Below the pieces are notes generated by a model. The model did not search any database and was not told where the DNA came from. It saw only the letters and a program-made list of their open reading frames with translations. A stretch of 64,000 nt of DNA from Desulfuromonas versatilis (lineage in GTDB: Bacteria > Desulfobacterota > Desulfuromonadia > Desulfuromonadales > NIT-T3): contig NZ_AP024355.1 in the NCBI RefSeq assembly GCF_019704135.1, positions 4,223,034 to 4,287,033 on the forward strand, given 5' to 3'. The stretch's first letter is position 1; each line of letters begins with the position of its first letter. This document shows, piece by piece, positions 45,836 through 59,470 of the stretch. The position numbers and the translations under genes were made by a program.

Positions 45836-45864
45836 TTGACAGGGCGGCGGCGGATGTGCTAACC
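45836..45864 (+). promoter_or_regulatory. Promoter upstream of the ZTP riboswitch
   Basis: TTGACA (45836-45841) and a weak -10 CTAACC with an upstream TG (17-base spacer) precede the riboswitch aptamer. Confidence 0.5.
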
Positions 45865-45885
45865 AGAGGGCCTGTAAAAAGGCAT

Positions 45886-45995
45886 CTAAAGGCCTCCTGT
45901 GACTGGCGAGAGGTGGATCACCACCGGGGAGCAGGGATGGCTTGCGCAGCGAAAGCCGTACGCCTGGGCTCCCGCGAGGGTCCGGGCGTTTTTTG
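45886..45995 (+). promoter_or_regulatory. ZTP (pfl) riboswitch with expression platform
   Basis: The aptamer shows the conserved pfl elements in order: TGTGACTGGCG, GGTGGATCACCACCGGGGAG, a variable hairpin, then GCCGTACGCCTGGGC. The class binds ZTP/ZMP, signals of folate-dependent one-carbon shortage in purine synthesis. The CGCCTGG segment needed for the aptamer is also the left arm of a terminator stem ending CCGGGCGTTTTTT, so ligand binding should prevent termination and switch the downstream gene on. Confidence 0.88.
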
Positions 45996-45996
45996 T
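45961..45996 (+). terminator. Riboswitch-controlled intrinsic terminator
   Basis: CGCCTGG..CCC-GCGA-GGG..CCGGGCG followed by six T residues. It overlaps the conserved 3' part of the ZTP aptamer. Confidence 0.85.
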
Positions 45997-46188
45997 TTAG
46001 CTCTTTTGCCGAGTGCGTTGACAGCAAAAGGCAATAGATAGGGATAATGCGGAAATAGCCGATCAAAGCGGAAAAAAAGCAGTACCCGGTTTTGGTTTAT
46101 AGAATCCGCCCTTATCCTGCCTTTTCAGACTCTTATCAGCGTTCAATTGCCTATTGGTTTGCTTTTCTCAACCCAGGAGCCTCTTTCC

Positions 46189-47268
46189 ATGACCAAGAAA
46201 CTCTACATCCCCGGCCCCGTCGAAGTCAGCCGCGACGTGTTCGAGGCGATGGCCGCGCCGATGATCGGCCACCGCATGAAGGAATACGCCGCGATCCACC
46301 AGCGCGTGACCGACGGGCTGAAGAAGATGCTCAACACCGCCGACCCGGTGTTCCTCTCGACCTCGAGCGCCTTCGGCGTGATGGAGGGGGCGGTGCGCAA
46401 CCTGGTGCAGAAGCGCTGCGCCAACTTCGGCAACGGCGCCTTCAGCGGCAAGTGGCACGACGTCACCAAACGCTGCGGCCTGGAGGCCGACCGCTTCGAC
46501 GCCGAATGGGGCCGGCCGGTCACCGCCGAGATGGTCGACCGGGCCCTGGCCACCGGCAAATACGACGCCATGACCCTGGTGCACAACGAGACCTCCACCG
46601 GGGTGCTGAGCCCGCTGGAGGAGATCGCCGCGGTGATGCGCAAGTACCCCGAGGTCAGCTTCATCGTCGACACCGTCTCCTCGATGAGCGCCGTGCCGCT
46701 CGACGTGACGGCGCTGGGCACCGACGTCTGCCTGGCCGGGGTGCAGAAGGCCTTCGGCCTGCCGCCGGGGCTGGCGGTGTTCGCCGTCTCGCGCCGGGCC
46801 CTGGACAAGGCGAAGACCACCCCCAACCGCGGCTATTACTTCGACTTCGAGGAGTTCGAGCAGAACGACCTCAAGCACAACACCCCGAGCACCCCCTGTA
46901 TCAGCCTGATCTACGGCCTGGACCACCAGCTGCAGAAGTTCTTCGCCGAGGGGCTGGAGAAGCGCTACGCCCGCCACCGGGAGATGGCCGAGGCCACCCG
47001 CCAGTGGGTGCAGGCGCAGGGTTTTGCCCTGTTCGCCGCGCAAGGGGCCCGCTCGCTGACCCTGACCTGCGGCCAGAACGACGGCCGCACCGACCTCGAG
47101 CAGCTGAAGAAGCTCGCCGGCGAGCGCGGCTACGCCATCGACAACGGCTACGGCAAGATCAAGAACCAGACCTTCCGCATCCCCCACATGGCCGACATGA
47201 CCCTGGCCGATTTGCAGGAGCTCTTCGACCTGCTCGAGGAGCTGCTGCCGCGGGTTAGGAAACCGTGA
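46189..47268 (+). CDS. Class V aminotransferase (alanine/serine-glyoxylate type)
   Basis: The start at 46189 has AGGAG ten bases upstream. The 359-residue PLP enzyme starts KKLYIPGPVEVSRDVFEAM, has the GHRMKEY and STSSAFGVMEGAVRNL motifs, and the Schiff-base lysine in CLAGVQKAFGLPPGLAVF. The family interconverts alanine or serine with glyoxylate/pyruvate; related enzymes act on phosphoserine. Control by a ZTP riboswitch about 195 bases upstream points to glycine/serine and one-carbon supply, e.g. glyoxylate to glycine. The terminator-to-start distance is longer than usual, and a second weak promoter (TTGACA at 46018) may exist. Confidence 0.9.
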   Translation: MTKKLYIPGPVEVSRDVFEAMAAPMIGHRMKEYAAIHQRVTDGLKKMLNTADPVFLSTSSAFGVMEGAVRNLVQKRCANFGNGAFSGKWHDVTKRCGLEADRFDAEWGRPVTAEMVDRALATGKYDAMTLVHNETSTGVLSPLEEIAAVMRKYPEVSFIVDTVSSMSAVPLDVTALGTDVCLAGVQKAFGLPPGLAVFAVSRRALDKAKTTPNRGYYFDFEEFEQNDLKHNTPSTPCISLIYGLDHQLQKFFAEGLEKRYARHREMAEATRQWVQAQGFALFAAQGARSLTLTCGQNDGRTDLEQLKKLAGERGYAIDNGYGKIKNQTFRIPHMADMTLADLQELFDLLEELLPRVRKP

Positions 47269-47299
47269 CTGGGGAGGGGCCGTGACTTGTGGCTGGTGA

Positions 47300-47321
47300 G
47301 GGCACCCACAAGGGGTGCCCC
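47300..47321. repeat. GGGCACCC hairpin repeat, copy 1
   Basis: GGGCACCC-ACAAG-GGGTGCCC is followed by CTAC. A second copy lies at 47414-47434 and a variant (GGGGCACCCTGGTGGGTGCC) at about 51775. The element may also act as a transcript 3' end after the aminotransferase. Confidence 0.75.
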
Positions 47322-47413
47322 TACAGTTGCGGCCGCCTCAGATCCGACCGATCGGTCCGATCCGACTGATCCGTCGGATTTGCGGCGGCCGCCCTTCTCC
47401 CTTCTCCCGCCTT

Positions 47414-47434
47414 GGGCACCCACAAGGGGTGCCC
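47414..47434. repeat. GGGCACCC hairpin repeat, copy 2
   Basis: This is identical to copy 1 and abuts the stop codon of the DUF4139 gene. With copy 1 it sits between convergent genes. Confidence 0.75.
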
Positions 47435-48901
47435 CTACAGTTTCACCCGCACCCTATACTCCAGCACCGCCTTCCCTTCCGCCGGCACCGGGATCTCCCA
47501 AACCGCCGTTCCTGCCGCCGGCTTGCGGTGGGGGTGGGACTCGCTGACCATCTCCCAGTCGCCGGGCATGGGTTCGGCCACCTTGACTGTCACCTGCTCG
47601 GGCTTGGCGTTTTTCAGCTCGATGCGGTAGGCGCTCTCGAAGATGTAGTTGTAGCGGCCGCTGCCGGCGAGCTTCTTGAAATCGGTCTGGGTCTTGTCGG
47701 CGGTGACGTCGAAGGCCTCGCCGAGCTTGAGACGCACCTTTTCGTTTTTCGGGGTGTGGTCGATGCGGTCCTCGCCGACGAACTGGGCGCCGCCGCTGCT
47801 GTCCTGCTTGTAGACGCGGACGATCCCCCGGGGCAGGGGCATGCCCAGGGAGGCCTGCTCGCGGTTCTCGAACTCGACGAAGACCCCCACCTTGAGCTTG
47901 CGGCCGAGCTCGCCGAAGCTGCCGCTGTAGTAGTAATCGCTCCCCTGCAGCAGCAGCTCCTTGGTCACCGGCACCCCGCTGGCGCCGAGCAGGGCGACCT
48001 GCTTGGTCTGGTTCTCGGCGATGGTGGTGGGCCGCTCCAGGGTGTAGAGGTGGTACTCGAAGAGGGCCTCCTCGGCCATCTTCGGCGCGGCGGCCTCGGC
48101 GGCCAGGGTCTGGAAGCGGGCGGCGGGGACCGGCCGCAGCTCATCGCGGGCCCGGTGCACGTCGCCGGCCACCAGCTGCAGGCGGGCCTGGCGGTAGGAG
48201 GTGCCGCTGCGGTTGGTGAGGGTCACCCACCCCGAGAGGTCCAGCTGGTCGTCGGCGGGGCTGAGTTCGGCCACGTAGTCGGCCTGCCAGGAGAGCCCGC
48301 CGGTCAGGTAGGCGAGCTCGAGCTGCTGAGGCCGCTCGCTGCCGCTGTTGAGCCGGGTGACCAGGGTCGGCCGGTCGCGCAGGTTGGCGGGGACGTCGGG
48401 GTAGACCAGGCGCCCGGGGATGCCGGTCTCGATGCGCTCGCCGATCTGCAGCACCACCCCGCCGGCGGCGGCCAGCACCCGCGCCTCTTCGAAGCGCTCC
48501 GCGCCGGTCTGGGGGTGGCTGCGTACCACCTGCACGCTGCGCCCGACGTATTTCTCCAGCAGTTTCTGCGGGGTGAGCAGGTCGAAGTCGAAGTTCTGCT
48601 CCACCAGGAAAAACCCCTCGGGGTGGCTGAGGCTGCGCAGCAGGGCCGTCTCGGGGCGGATCAACGCGCTCACCTCGCGAAACGCCAGCAGGTTCTCCCC
48701 CTTGTCCAGGACGACCCGGCGCTGGTCCCTGACCAGGGCCAGGTCCTCGTTGTAGATGGTCACCGCCACCTGCTGTTGGTCCTCCAGGGTGGTGCGCTTC
48801 TCCTGCAGCCCGGATCCCGACTGCTGGGCAAACGCGCCCCCCGCCGCAAGGCAGGCCAGCAACAGGGAATGAAAAAGCATCTTGAAAAACTGCCTGGTCA
48901 T
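47435..48901 (-). CDS. Secreted DUF4139 domain protein
   Basis: This 488-residue protein has a signal peptide (LFHSLLLACLAAGGAFA). The body matches DUF4139: VTIYNEDLALVRDQRRVVL at the N-terminus, LTGGLSWQADYVAELS, DLSGWVTLTNRSGTSYRQA and the C-terminal YRIELKNAKPEQVTVKVAEP, MVSESH. Such proteins are predicted periplasmic or surface beta-rich proteins of unknown function. GGGAG precedes the ATG. It is alone on the minus strand between repeat elements. Confidence 0.85.
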   Translation of the reverse strand: MTRQFFKMLFHSLLLACLAAGGAFAQQSGSGLQEKRTTLEDQQQVAVTIYNEDLALVRDQRRVVLDKGENLLAFREVSALIRPETALLRSLSHPEGFFLVEQNFDFDLLTPQKLLEKYVGRSVQVVRSHPQTGAERFEEARVLAAAGGVVLQIGERIETGIPGRLVYPDVPANLRDRPTLVTRLNSGSERPQQLELAYLTGGLSWQADYVAELSPADDQLDLSGWVTLTNRSGTSYRQARLQLVAGDVHRARDELRPVPAARFQTLAAEAAAPKMAEEALFEYHLYTLERPTTIAENQTKQVALLGASGVPVTKELLLQGSDYYYSGSFGELGRKLKVGVFVEFENREQASLGMPLPRGIVRVYKQDSSGGAQFVGEDRIDHTPKNEKVRLKLGEAFDVTADKTQTDFKKLAGSGRYNYIFESAYRIELKNAKPEQVTVKVAEPMPGDWEMVSESHPHRKPAAGTAVWEIPVPAEGKAVLEYRVRVKL

Positions 48902-48954
48902 AACCTACTCCCGTCAAAAAACTTGATTGAAGGAAAATCCCAAAACCCGGAAAC

Positions 48955-49035
48955 CCTTTCACCACAGAGGGCACAGAGTTCACAGAGAAAGACCAAGGGC
49001 TCGAGGTTTTCTCTGTGTCCTCTGTGACCTCTAGT
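48955..49035. repeat. CACAGAGG-type inverted repeat
   Basis: CACCACAGAGGGCACAGAG on the left and CTCTGTGTCCTCTGTGA on the right form an inverted pair about 80 bp long. It resembles the A element in plan (CACTGAG ... CTCAGTG) but differs in sequence. Confidence 0.7.
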
Positions 49036-49088
49036 TAGCAAAGCGAACGAGTGGTAAAAGCCTTTTCAGTAAGAGTATCCCCAAGCCG

Positions 49089-49135
49089 AAAAAAACAAAG
49101 CCGGACCGCAGAAAACGTCTGCAAGCCCGGCTTTT
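49089..49135 (-). terminator. Rho-independent terminator
   Basis: The minus strand has AAGCCGG...TGCAGA / TCTGC...CCGGCTT followed by TGTTTTTTT. It lies 41 bases after the stop of the PhnD-repeat/TPR gene. Confidence 0.85.
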
Positions 49136-49175
49136 CACTAATTACTCATCACGGTTTACTGATTACTCGCCGTTC

Positions 49176-51509
49176 TCACTCCCCCGCCACCCGATTGGCC
49201 ACGTCGCGCCAGGCGCGGCTGAGGATTTTCAGATAACTCTCCCGGGCCAGGTGGAGATCCCCGCCCCAGGCGGCGATCTGGCCCTGGGCGCGCAGGATGC
49301 CGGGGTCATCCGGGTCGAGGTCGAGGGCCCGGCGCAGCGCCGAGACGGCCGCCTGCAGCTGCCCGTTCACCGAGTGGGCCTGGGCCAGCTGCAGGTAAAT
49401 GGGGACCTCCTGGGGGGCCTGGCTGAGCGCCCAGAGCAGCGAGAGCGCCGCCTCGTGGGGCCGCCCCAGCATGGCCTGGATGTCGGCGACCCGCCGCCAC
49501 AGCTCGGTGCGGCCGGGCTCGGACTGCAGGGCCCGCTGGTAGACCAGGATGGCGTCCTCCCAGCGCCCGTCCATCTCCGCGCGGATCCCCTGGGGCGGCA
49601 GGGCCTCGCCGACGGCGCTCAGCAGGGGCGGCTGCGGCGCGCTCACCCGCGCCGGAACGGCCGGGGCCGGCTGGGCAGCGGGGGCGGCCGCGGTCCGGGT
49701 CGGGGTCGGCGCCGCCGGGGCGGCCGCCACCGGCGGATAGGGCATGGGCGGAGGCACCGCCAGCTTGGGCAGGGTGACGGCCTGGGGCGCCGCGGCCTGG
49801 GTGGCGGCGGGCCGGGCGCTCCGGGTGGGGGCGGCGGCGCTGCGCACCGGGGCCGGCGCGGCGGGCCGGCGCACCTCGCGCGGGGCGCTGGCGGCCACCC
49901 GGGCCGGGGTAGGCTTGGCCGGGGCCGCCACCGGCGGGGCCAGCTTGCTGACCCCGGCATCGGCGAGCAGCTGCCGGCCGGCGGGCTGGTCGTCGAGGCC
50001 GAGCAGCGCCTTCTGGGTCTTCTCCAGGTAGCCGGGCCTGGGAGCCGGGCCGGAGACCACCAGCCGGGCCGGGGTGCTCTTGGCCGCCGGGGTCAGGCCG
50101 GCCAGGGGGAAGACCTTGCCGATGGGCTGGCGGCGGACGAAATCCTCTTCGAGAACCGCCAGGTCGACCTCGCGGTAGAGGCTGACCCAGTCGAACAGCA
50201 CCTTGTCGGAGGCGAACATGCGCACCGCCACCGGCTCGCCGAGCTGCTCGCCGAGCAGCCCCGCCAGCCGCCGGGCCTGGGCTTCGCGGCCGAACAGGGG
50301 ATCGCTGGTGGCGACGCCGAGGGTGGTCTGCGCCGGTTTTGCGGCCGGTTTCGCCGCGGTTTTCGCGGCCGGGCTCGGGCGCCTCGCCGGCTGCGCCGCA
50401 GCGCTGACGGGGCGGGACGGCGCGCTCGGACGGGCCGCGGGCGCGGCCGGGGCCTTGGCGGTAACGACGGCGGCCGTGGGCGAGGGTTCGGCGAAGCGGC
50501 CGATCCCCAGGGCGCTCAGGACCCCGGAGCCGCCGGCGCTGTGCGGCATGTCGAGCAGCGCCTTCTGCACCCTGGTCTTGAACGCGGCCGGCTTGGCCTC
50601 GCTGGTGACCACCCGGGACAGGGGCTCGCCGGCGGCCTGCGGGCCGTGGACATCGGCCAGGGGGTAGAGCCGCACGATCTGCCGGCGGTTCAGGTAATTG
50701 GTGGAGAGCAGGGCCAGGTCGAGCTCGCGGTAGATCCCGACCCAGTCGTAGAGGGTCTGTTCATCGGGCAGGACGCGGACCTTGACCGGTTCGCCGAGGT
50801 GCTGCTGCAGGTAGTCGGCCAGTCGCCGGGCTTCGGCTTCCGAGCCGACGGGGGGCACCGAGCGGGCGATGCCCAGGGAGAGCGCCGCAGCAGCGGCCGG
50901 GCGCTGGGTGGCGGGCGCCGGGCGCGCGGCAGGCCGGGGGGCCGGGGGGGCGGCGCTGGGACGCGGGGTGGGGCGCGGCCTGGCCGCGGCCGGCGCCGGA
51001 CGGGCCGCCGCCGGGGGAGCCGCCGCGGCGGCCACCGCGGTGCCCCGGGGCACGGCGAAACGGGCGACCCCGAATTCGCCGAGCAGGCGCACGCCGTCGG
51101 GGTCGTCGTCCATGCCGCGCAGCACCCGGCCGAGCTTCTCGAGGGTCGCGGCGCTGGCCGCGGGGTCGCCGACGAAAGCGCCGGCGGAGGCGCCGCCGGC
51201 CTGCTCGAGCTCGGCGAGGCGGATGAACTCGCCGGTGGGCTGGCCGCGCAGGAAGGCCTCGCTGAACAGGGCGAAATCGACCTGCCGGTGGACCTTGACC
51301 CACTGGCGCAGCTCCTGCTCGTCGGCCACCACCTGGATGACCACCGGCTCGCCGAGCCGCTTCTCGAGGTAGGCGTCAAAGCGCAGGGCGAGCGGTTCGG
51401 TGCGGATCAGGGGATTGACGACGGCGAGTCCGAAGGTGATTTCCGCCAGGGCCGGGACGGCGGTCCCCAGCGACAGCAGGATCAGCAGAGCGAACAGCCT
51501 GATTCTCAT
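49176..51509 (-). CDS. Secreted protein with three PhnD-like domains and C-terminal TPRs
   Basis: The start at 51509 gives a signal peptide (LFALLILLSLGTAVPALA) preceded by GGAGGG. The 777-residue product contains three copies of a PhnD-like half-domain (ITFGLAVVNP..., LSLGIARSVPP..., TTLGVATSDPL...), each with a LGEPV segment and an E-L/V-D-L/F-A-L/V-L signature, joined by Pro/Ala-rich linkers. The C-terminal 150 residues form TPR-like repeats (EDAILVYQRALQSEPGRTE, QAAVSALRRALDLDPDDPG). It is a paralogue of 43687-45159. No transport genes adjoin it. The architecture suggests an envelope protein binding anionic ligands and assembling partners, but function is unknown. Confidence 0.7.
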   Translation of the reverse strand: MRIRLFALLILLSLGTAVPALAEITFGLAVVNPLIRTEPLALRFDAYLEKRLGEPVVIQVVADEQELRQWVKVHRQVDFALFSEAFLRGQPTGEFIRLAELEQAGGASAGAFVGDPAASAATLEKLGRVLRGMDDDPDGVRLLGEFGVARFAVPRGTAVAAAAAPPAAARPAPAAARPRPTPRPSAAPPAPRPAARPAPATQRPAAAAALSLGIARSVPPVGSEAEARRLADYLQQHLGEPVKVRVLPDEQTLYDWVGIYRELDLALLSTNYLNRRQIVRLYPLADVHGPQAAGEPLSRVVTSEAKPAAFKTRVQKALLDMPHSAGGSGVLSALGIGRFAEPSPTAAVVTAKAPAAPAARPSAPSRPVSAAAQPARRPSPAAKTAAKPAAKPAQTTLGVATSDPLFGREAQARRLAGLLGEQLGEPVAVRMFASDKVLFDWVSLYREVDLAVLEEDFVRRQPIGKVFPLAGLTPAAKSTPARLVVSGPAPRPGYLEKTQKALLGLDDQPAGRQLLADAGVSKLAPPVAAPAKPTPARVAASAPREVRRPAAPAPVRSAAAPTRSARPAATQAAAPQAVTLPKLAVPPPMPYPPVAAAPAAPTPTRTAAAPAAQPAPAVPARVSAPQPPLLSAVGEALPPQGIRAEMDGRWEDAILVYQRALQSEPGRTELWRRVADIQAMLGRPHEAALSLLWALSQAPQEVPIYLQLAQAHSVNGQLQAAVSALRRALDLDPDDPGILRAQGQIAAWGGDLHLARESYLKILSRAWRDVANRVAGE

Positions 51510-51865
51510 AACCCTCCTGGAAGCCTGATCCCGGCGCCAAAGCCCGGGGACGCGGGAAAAAACCCGCTCGGCATGACAAACCAACCGGCAGCCAGCAGCG
51601 CCGGCCCGGCAAACCCAGCCCCTACTTTAGCAGATCAAGGAAAAAAATCATTAAAAATCTGGCATTTCGGGGAGGCTGGGATTCGTAAAGGGCCCAGGCA
51701 ACGCCGGAGCGTGGCCAGGGGCGGGCAGTGCGGCCGCGTCGGATCAGTCGGATCGGGCGCGGCCGCAATTGCCGGGGCACCCTGGTGGGTGCCCCGGCCA
51801 GTCACGGCCTTCAAGCCTTTCCGGGTCACGAGTCACGGCCCCTCACCAGTCACGGCCCCTAAGCC
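51510..51865. other. Intergenic region with short repeats
   Basis: This spacer of about 350 bases holds a GTCGGATCAGTCGGATC tract, a GGGGCACCC..GGGTGCCCC hairpin (about 51775) and degenerate CAGTCACGGCC words (51798-51860). No gene is evident. Confidence 0.6.
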
Positions 51866-54053
<2,188 letters not shown>

Positions 54054-54061
<8 letters not shown>

Positions 54062-55862
54062 CGGCGTCCTCCAGGCTGCGGCTCATCAGCACCTTGTTGT
54101 AGGCCGAAACCATGTCCCGGCGGGAGATGATGCCGAGCAGGATGCGGTGGGTCTCCCGGTCGACCACCGGCAACTGCTCGATGTTGCGGTAGCCGATCTT
54201 GCGCATGGCCTGGTCGAGATCCTCGTCGACGTGGGCGGTGATGACCTTTTCGGTGGCCAGCTCCTTGACCACCACCAGGTCCATCAGGTCGCGCTCGAAC
54301 ACCACCCCCATGAAATCCTGCACCGAGATGATGCCGGTCAGCTCCCCGCCGGCATCGACCAGGGGGAAGTTGGTGTGCTTGGTCTGCTCGATGAACTCGG
54401 CGAACTGGCCGAGGGTCATGCTCTCCGGAATGGTTTCGACATCGCGCACCATCACCTCGCCGACTTTCAGCGATTTCATGATGTTGCGCTCCTTGCCGGA
54501 CTCCAGGTCGATGCCGGCGCGGGTCAGTTCGAAGGTTTCCAGGCTGTCCTTCTTGAAGCGGCGGGCCATGGCGGTGCCGATGACGCAGGTCAGCATGATC
54601 GGGATGATGACCTCGTAGCTGTCGGTGATCTCGAACAGCAGGAAGATGGCGGTCATCGGCGAGTGGGTGGCGGCGGCCAGAAAGGCCCCCATGCCGACCA
54701 GGGCGTAGGCCCCCGGGGCGATGCCCGCCGAGGGGAACAGCTGCGCCAGCAGGTGGCCGAAGCTGCCGCCGGCCACCGCGCCGAGAAACAGGCAGGGGGC
54801 GAACAGCCCGCCGGGCAGCCCCGAACCGAGGGTGATGGAGGTGGCCACGGCCTTGGCCAGCACCACCGCGGCGAGCAGGTACCAGGTCGGCTGGTACCAG
54901 GTCTGGTCGCCGAGCAGGACAGTTTCGATGAACTCGTAGCCGTTGCCGAAGACCTGGGGGAAGACCACGCCGATGAGCCCGACCACCAGCCCGCCGAGCA
55001 CCGGCTTGGCGAGCCGGTGGACCTTGATGGCGTCGATGCGGTCCTTGATGCGGAAGTGGGTGTCGATGAAGGCGGCCGCCAGAGCGCCGATGATCAGCCC
55101 GAGCAGCACGTAGAGACCGAATTCCCAGAAGCTGTGCACGGCGTAATGGGGGGCGTAGATCTCCGAGATGTTGCCGAGCAGCGCGCGGGAGACCACGGTG
55201 GCCATGCCGCTGGCGATGACGATGGAGGTGAAGCTGGAAAGCTCGAAGGCCGACAGCAGGACGATCTCCTGGGCGAAGAAGACCCCGGCGATGGGCGCGT
55301 TGAAGGTGGCCGCCACCCCGGCGGCGGCGCCGCAGGCGACCAGCACCTTGAGACGGTCGCCGCTCATCTTGAACATCTGCCCGAACTGGGAGCCGATGGC
55401 GCCGCCGATGGCGGCGATGGGCCCTTCCTGCCCGGCGCTGCCGCCGGTGCCCAGGGTGATGGCGGAGGCGAAGCCGCGGGTGAAGATCGGCCGCAGGGGC
55501 AGCTTGGCGCCGCGCAGGTTGACCCGTTCGAGAAAACCGGCGAAGCCCCCCTTGAGGTCCTGGCCGAACCAGTGCCAGAGGGGGACCATCAAAATGCCGC
55601 CAACGGCCGGGAAAAAGATCACCGCCAGCCGCGACAGGCTCCACTCCTGCAGCGAGAACCCGAGCAGGTGTTCCCCCTGCTCGAAGACCCCCCAGTGGAC
55701 GAACTCGATGGTCTTGCGAAAAGCGTAATTGCCCAATCCGCCCAGCAGGCCGATGAGGACCGCCAGGATGATCAGAAAGGTGTTTTCGCTGACGTGGAAA
55801 TAGCCCGGCAGGCTGGCCGTGAACTGGCGCAGCCTTTTAGCGGAAATTCGTACTGCAGACAA
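54054..55862 (-). CDS. ClC-family chloride channel/transporter with C-terminal CBS pair
   Basis: This 602-residue membrane protein has ClC selectivity-filter motifs GSAGQEGP (gating glutamate E146) and GSGLPGGLFAP, followed by two CBS domains (KVGEVMVRDVETIPE..., VVKELATEKVITAH...). At the position of the proton glutamate of E. coli ClcA (E203) it has Ile (FFAQEI, I200), so it may be a channel rather than a 2Cl-/H+ exchanger. A TTG start is likely, with GGAG eight bases upstream inside the glmS end. The preceding glmS stop is five bases away and pcrA follows with overlap. Confidence 0.9.
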
Positions 55863-55867
55863 GAAAA

Positions 55868-57697
<1,830 letters not shown>

Positions 57698-57724
57698 ATC
57701 TATCTATCAATCCTCAAATGGTTA

Positions 57725-57910
57725 GGAACCCTGTAGGGGCGAACCTGCGTGTTCGCCCTTGGGCTGTAGGGGCGAACCTGCGTGTTCGCCCTTGGGCTGT
57801 AGGGGCGAACCTGCGTGTTCGCCCTTGGGCTTTTCTCGACCAGGGCAGACACGCAGGTCTGCCCCTACCATTGATGACCGGACCAGGGCAGACACATAGG
57901 TCTGCCCCTA
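57725..57910. repeat. GTAGGGGC hairpin repeats
   Basis: Three tandem 33-bp copies of a unit with GGGGCGAACCTGCGTGTTCG (57732-57830) are followed by two inverted copies of a related unit with GGGCAGACACGCAGGTCTGC (57843-57912). Each unit is self-complementary. They fill the glmU-glmS spacer. Confidence 0.9.
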
Positions 57911-57916
57911 CCCTAT

Positions 57917-59305
57917 TTATGATTTCTTCTTGCTTTTCTTATGCTTGAGGCTCCACCCCGGGATGATCTTCTGTTCGGCCCGGGAGAGGGCCAGGGCGTC
58001 GGCGGGGACGTCCTTGGTGATGGTCGAGCCGGCGGCGATCAGGCTGTTGCGGCCGATGCGCACCGGGGCGACGAACTGGGTGTCGCTGCCGACGAAGACG
58101 TCGTCCTCGATGATGGTCTTGTGCTTGTTGACCCCGTCGTAGTTGCAGGTGATGGTGCCGCAGCCGATGTTCACCCCGCGGCCCAGCTCGGCGTCGCCGA
58201 TGTAGGTGAGGTGGCTGGCCTGGGAGCCCTGGCCGATAACCGACTTCTTGGTCTCGACGAAGTTGCCGATCTTGTTGTGCCCGGCCAGCACGGTGCCGGG
58301 GCGCAGGTGGGCCATGGGGCCGACGGCGCAGTGGTCGCCGAGCTGCGCTTCGCTGAGCACCGAGCCGGCCTTGAGATGCGCCCCCTCGCCGATGCTGCAG
58401 TCGCTGACCACCACCCCCGGCTCGACGATGCAGCCGGCACCCAGCCGGGTGCGGCCGCGCAGGTGGGCGCCGGGGTGGATCACCGTGTCGGGACCGATCT
58501 CCACCTGCGGCTCGATGTAGGCCGCCGCCGGGTCGACCAGGGTGACCCCGGCGCGCATGTGCGCCTCGTTGATCCGCTGGCGCATCAGGGCGCCGGCCCG
58601 GGCCAGCTGCACCCGGTCGTTGATCCCCATGGCCTCCTCGGCATCGCCGGCGACCAGGGCGCAGACCTTGCGCCCGGCGGCGCGGGCCGCCGCGACCACG
58701 TCGGTCAGGTAGTACTCGCCCTGGGCGTTGTCCCGCCCGACCCCGCGCAGCGCCTCGAAGACGAAGGGCGCCTCGAAGGCGTAGATGCCGGTGTTGATCT
58801 CGCGGATCGCCTTCTCCCCGGCAGCGGCGTCCTTCTCCTCGACGATGCGCAGCACCGCCTCGCCGTCGCGCACGATGCGCCCGTAGCCGGTGGGGTCGGC
58901 CATCTCGGCGGTCAGCACGGTGACCGCGGCCTGCTGGGCGGCGTGGTAGTCGAGCAGCCGCTCGAGGGTCTCGCGGCGCAGCAGGGGCACGTCCCCGCAG
59001 AGCAGCAGCAGGGTGCCGGAGAAGCCCTCCAGCTCCGGCTCGGCGCAGAGCAGGGCGTGGCCGGTGCCGAGCTGCTCGGCCTGCAGGGCGAAGCGCAGCT
59101 GTTCGTCCGCCAGGGCTTCGCGGACCGCCTCGGCCTCGTGGCCCACCACCAGCACCGCCGGGGCGGCGCCCAGTCCGCGGGCCAGCCGAGCGGGAAACAG
59201 CGCCATCGGCTGCCCGGCGACTTCGTGCAGCACCTTGGGCAGCTGCGACTTCATTCGGGTCCCCTTGCCCGCGGCAAGGATGACGGCGGCCAGGTTCGGT
59301 TTCAT
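57917..59305 (-). CDS. glmU: Bifunctional N-acetylglucosamine-1-phosphate uridyltransferase/acetyltransferase
   Basis: GlmU acetylates GlcN-1-P and couples it to UTP, giving UDP-GlcNAc. The 462-residue protein has the pyrophosphorylase motif VILAAGKGTRM and LLLCGDVPLL, then a left-handed beta-helix with IGPDTVIHPGAHLRG, KIGNFVETKKSVIGQGSQAS and NIGCGTITCNYDG. Its C-terminus is lysine-rich (KHKKSKKKS). It supplies UDP-GlcNAc for peptidoglycan, lipid A and probably the WecA-like step. Confidence 0.97.
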   Translation of the reverse strand: MKPNLAAVILAAGKGTRMKSQLPKVLHEVAGQPMALFPARLARGLGAAPAVLVVGHEAEAVREALADEQLRFALQAEQLGTGHALLCAEPELEGFSGTLLLLCGDVPLLRRETLERLLDYHAAQQAAVTVLTAEMADPTGYGRIVRDGEAVLRIVEEKDAAAGEKAIREINTGIYAFEAPFVFEALRGVGRDNAQGEYYLTDVVAAARAAGRKVCALVAGDAEEAMGINDRVQLARAGALMRQRINEAHMRAGVTLVDPAAAYIEPQVEIGPDTVIHPGAHLRGRTRLGAGCIVEPGVVVSDCSIGEGAHLKAGSVLSEAQLGDHCAVGPMAHLRPGTVLAGHNKIGNFVETKKSVIGQGSQASHLTYIGDAELGRGVNIGCGTITCNYDGVNKHKTIIEDDVFVGSDTQFVAPVRIGRNSLIAAGSTITKDVPADALALSRAEQKIIPGWSLKHKKSKKKS

Positions 59306-59470
59306 AGGGACAGATCCTCGTGCAATCAGCTGGTTGAAAAAAAATGCTTAATTATCCCGAAAAGGCCCGGGGGAGTCAAGGAATATGCCCCCGCCGTCGA
59401 GGGGGGCGCCGATTTTGTTTTTGCATAAGAAATAACATATCAGTATTATTAAGCTTCAATGGAGGGTGCT

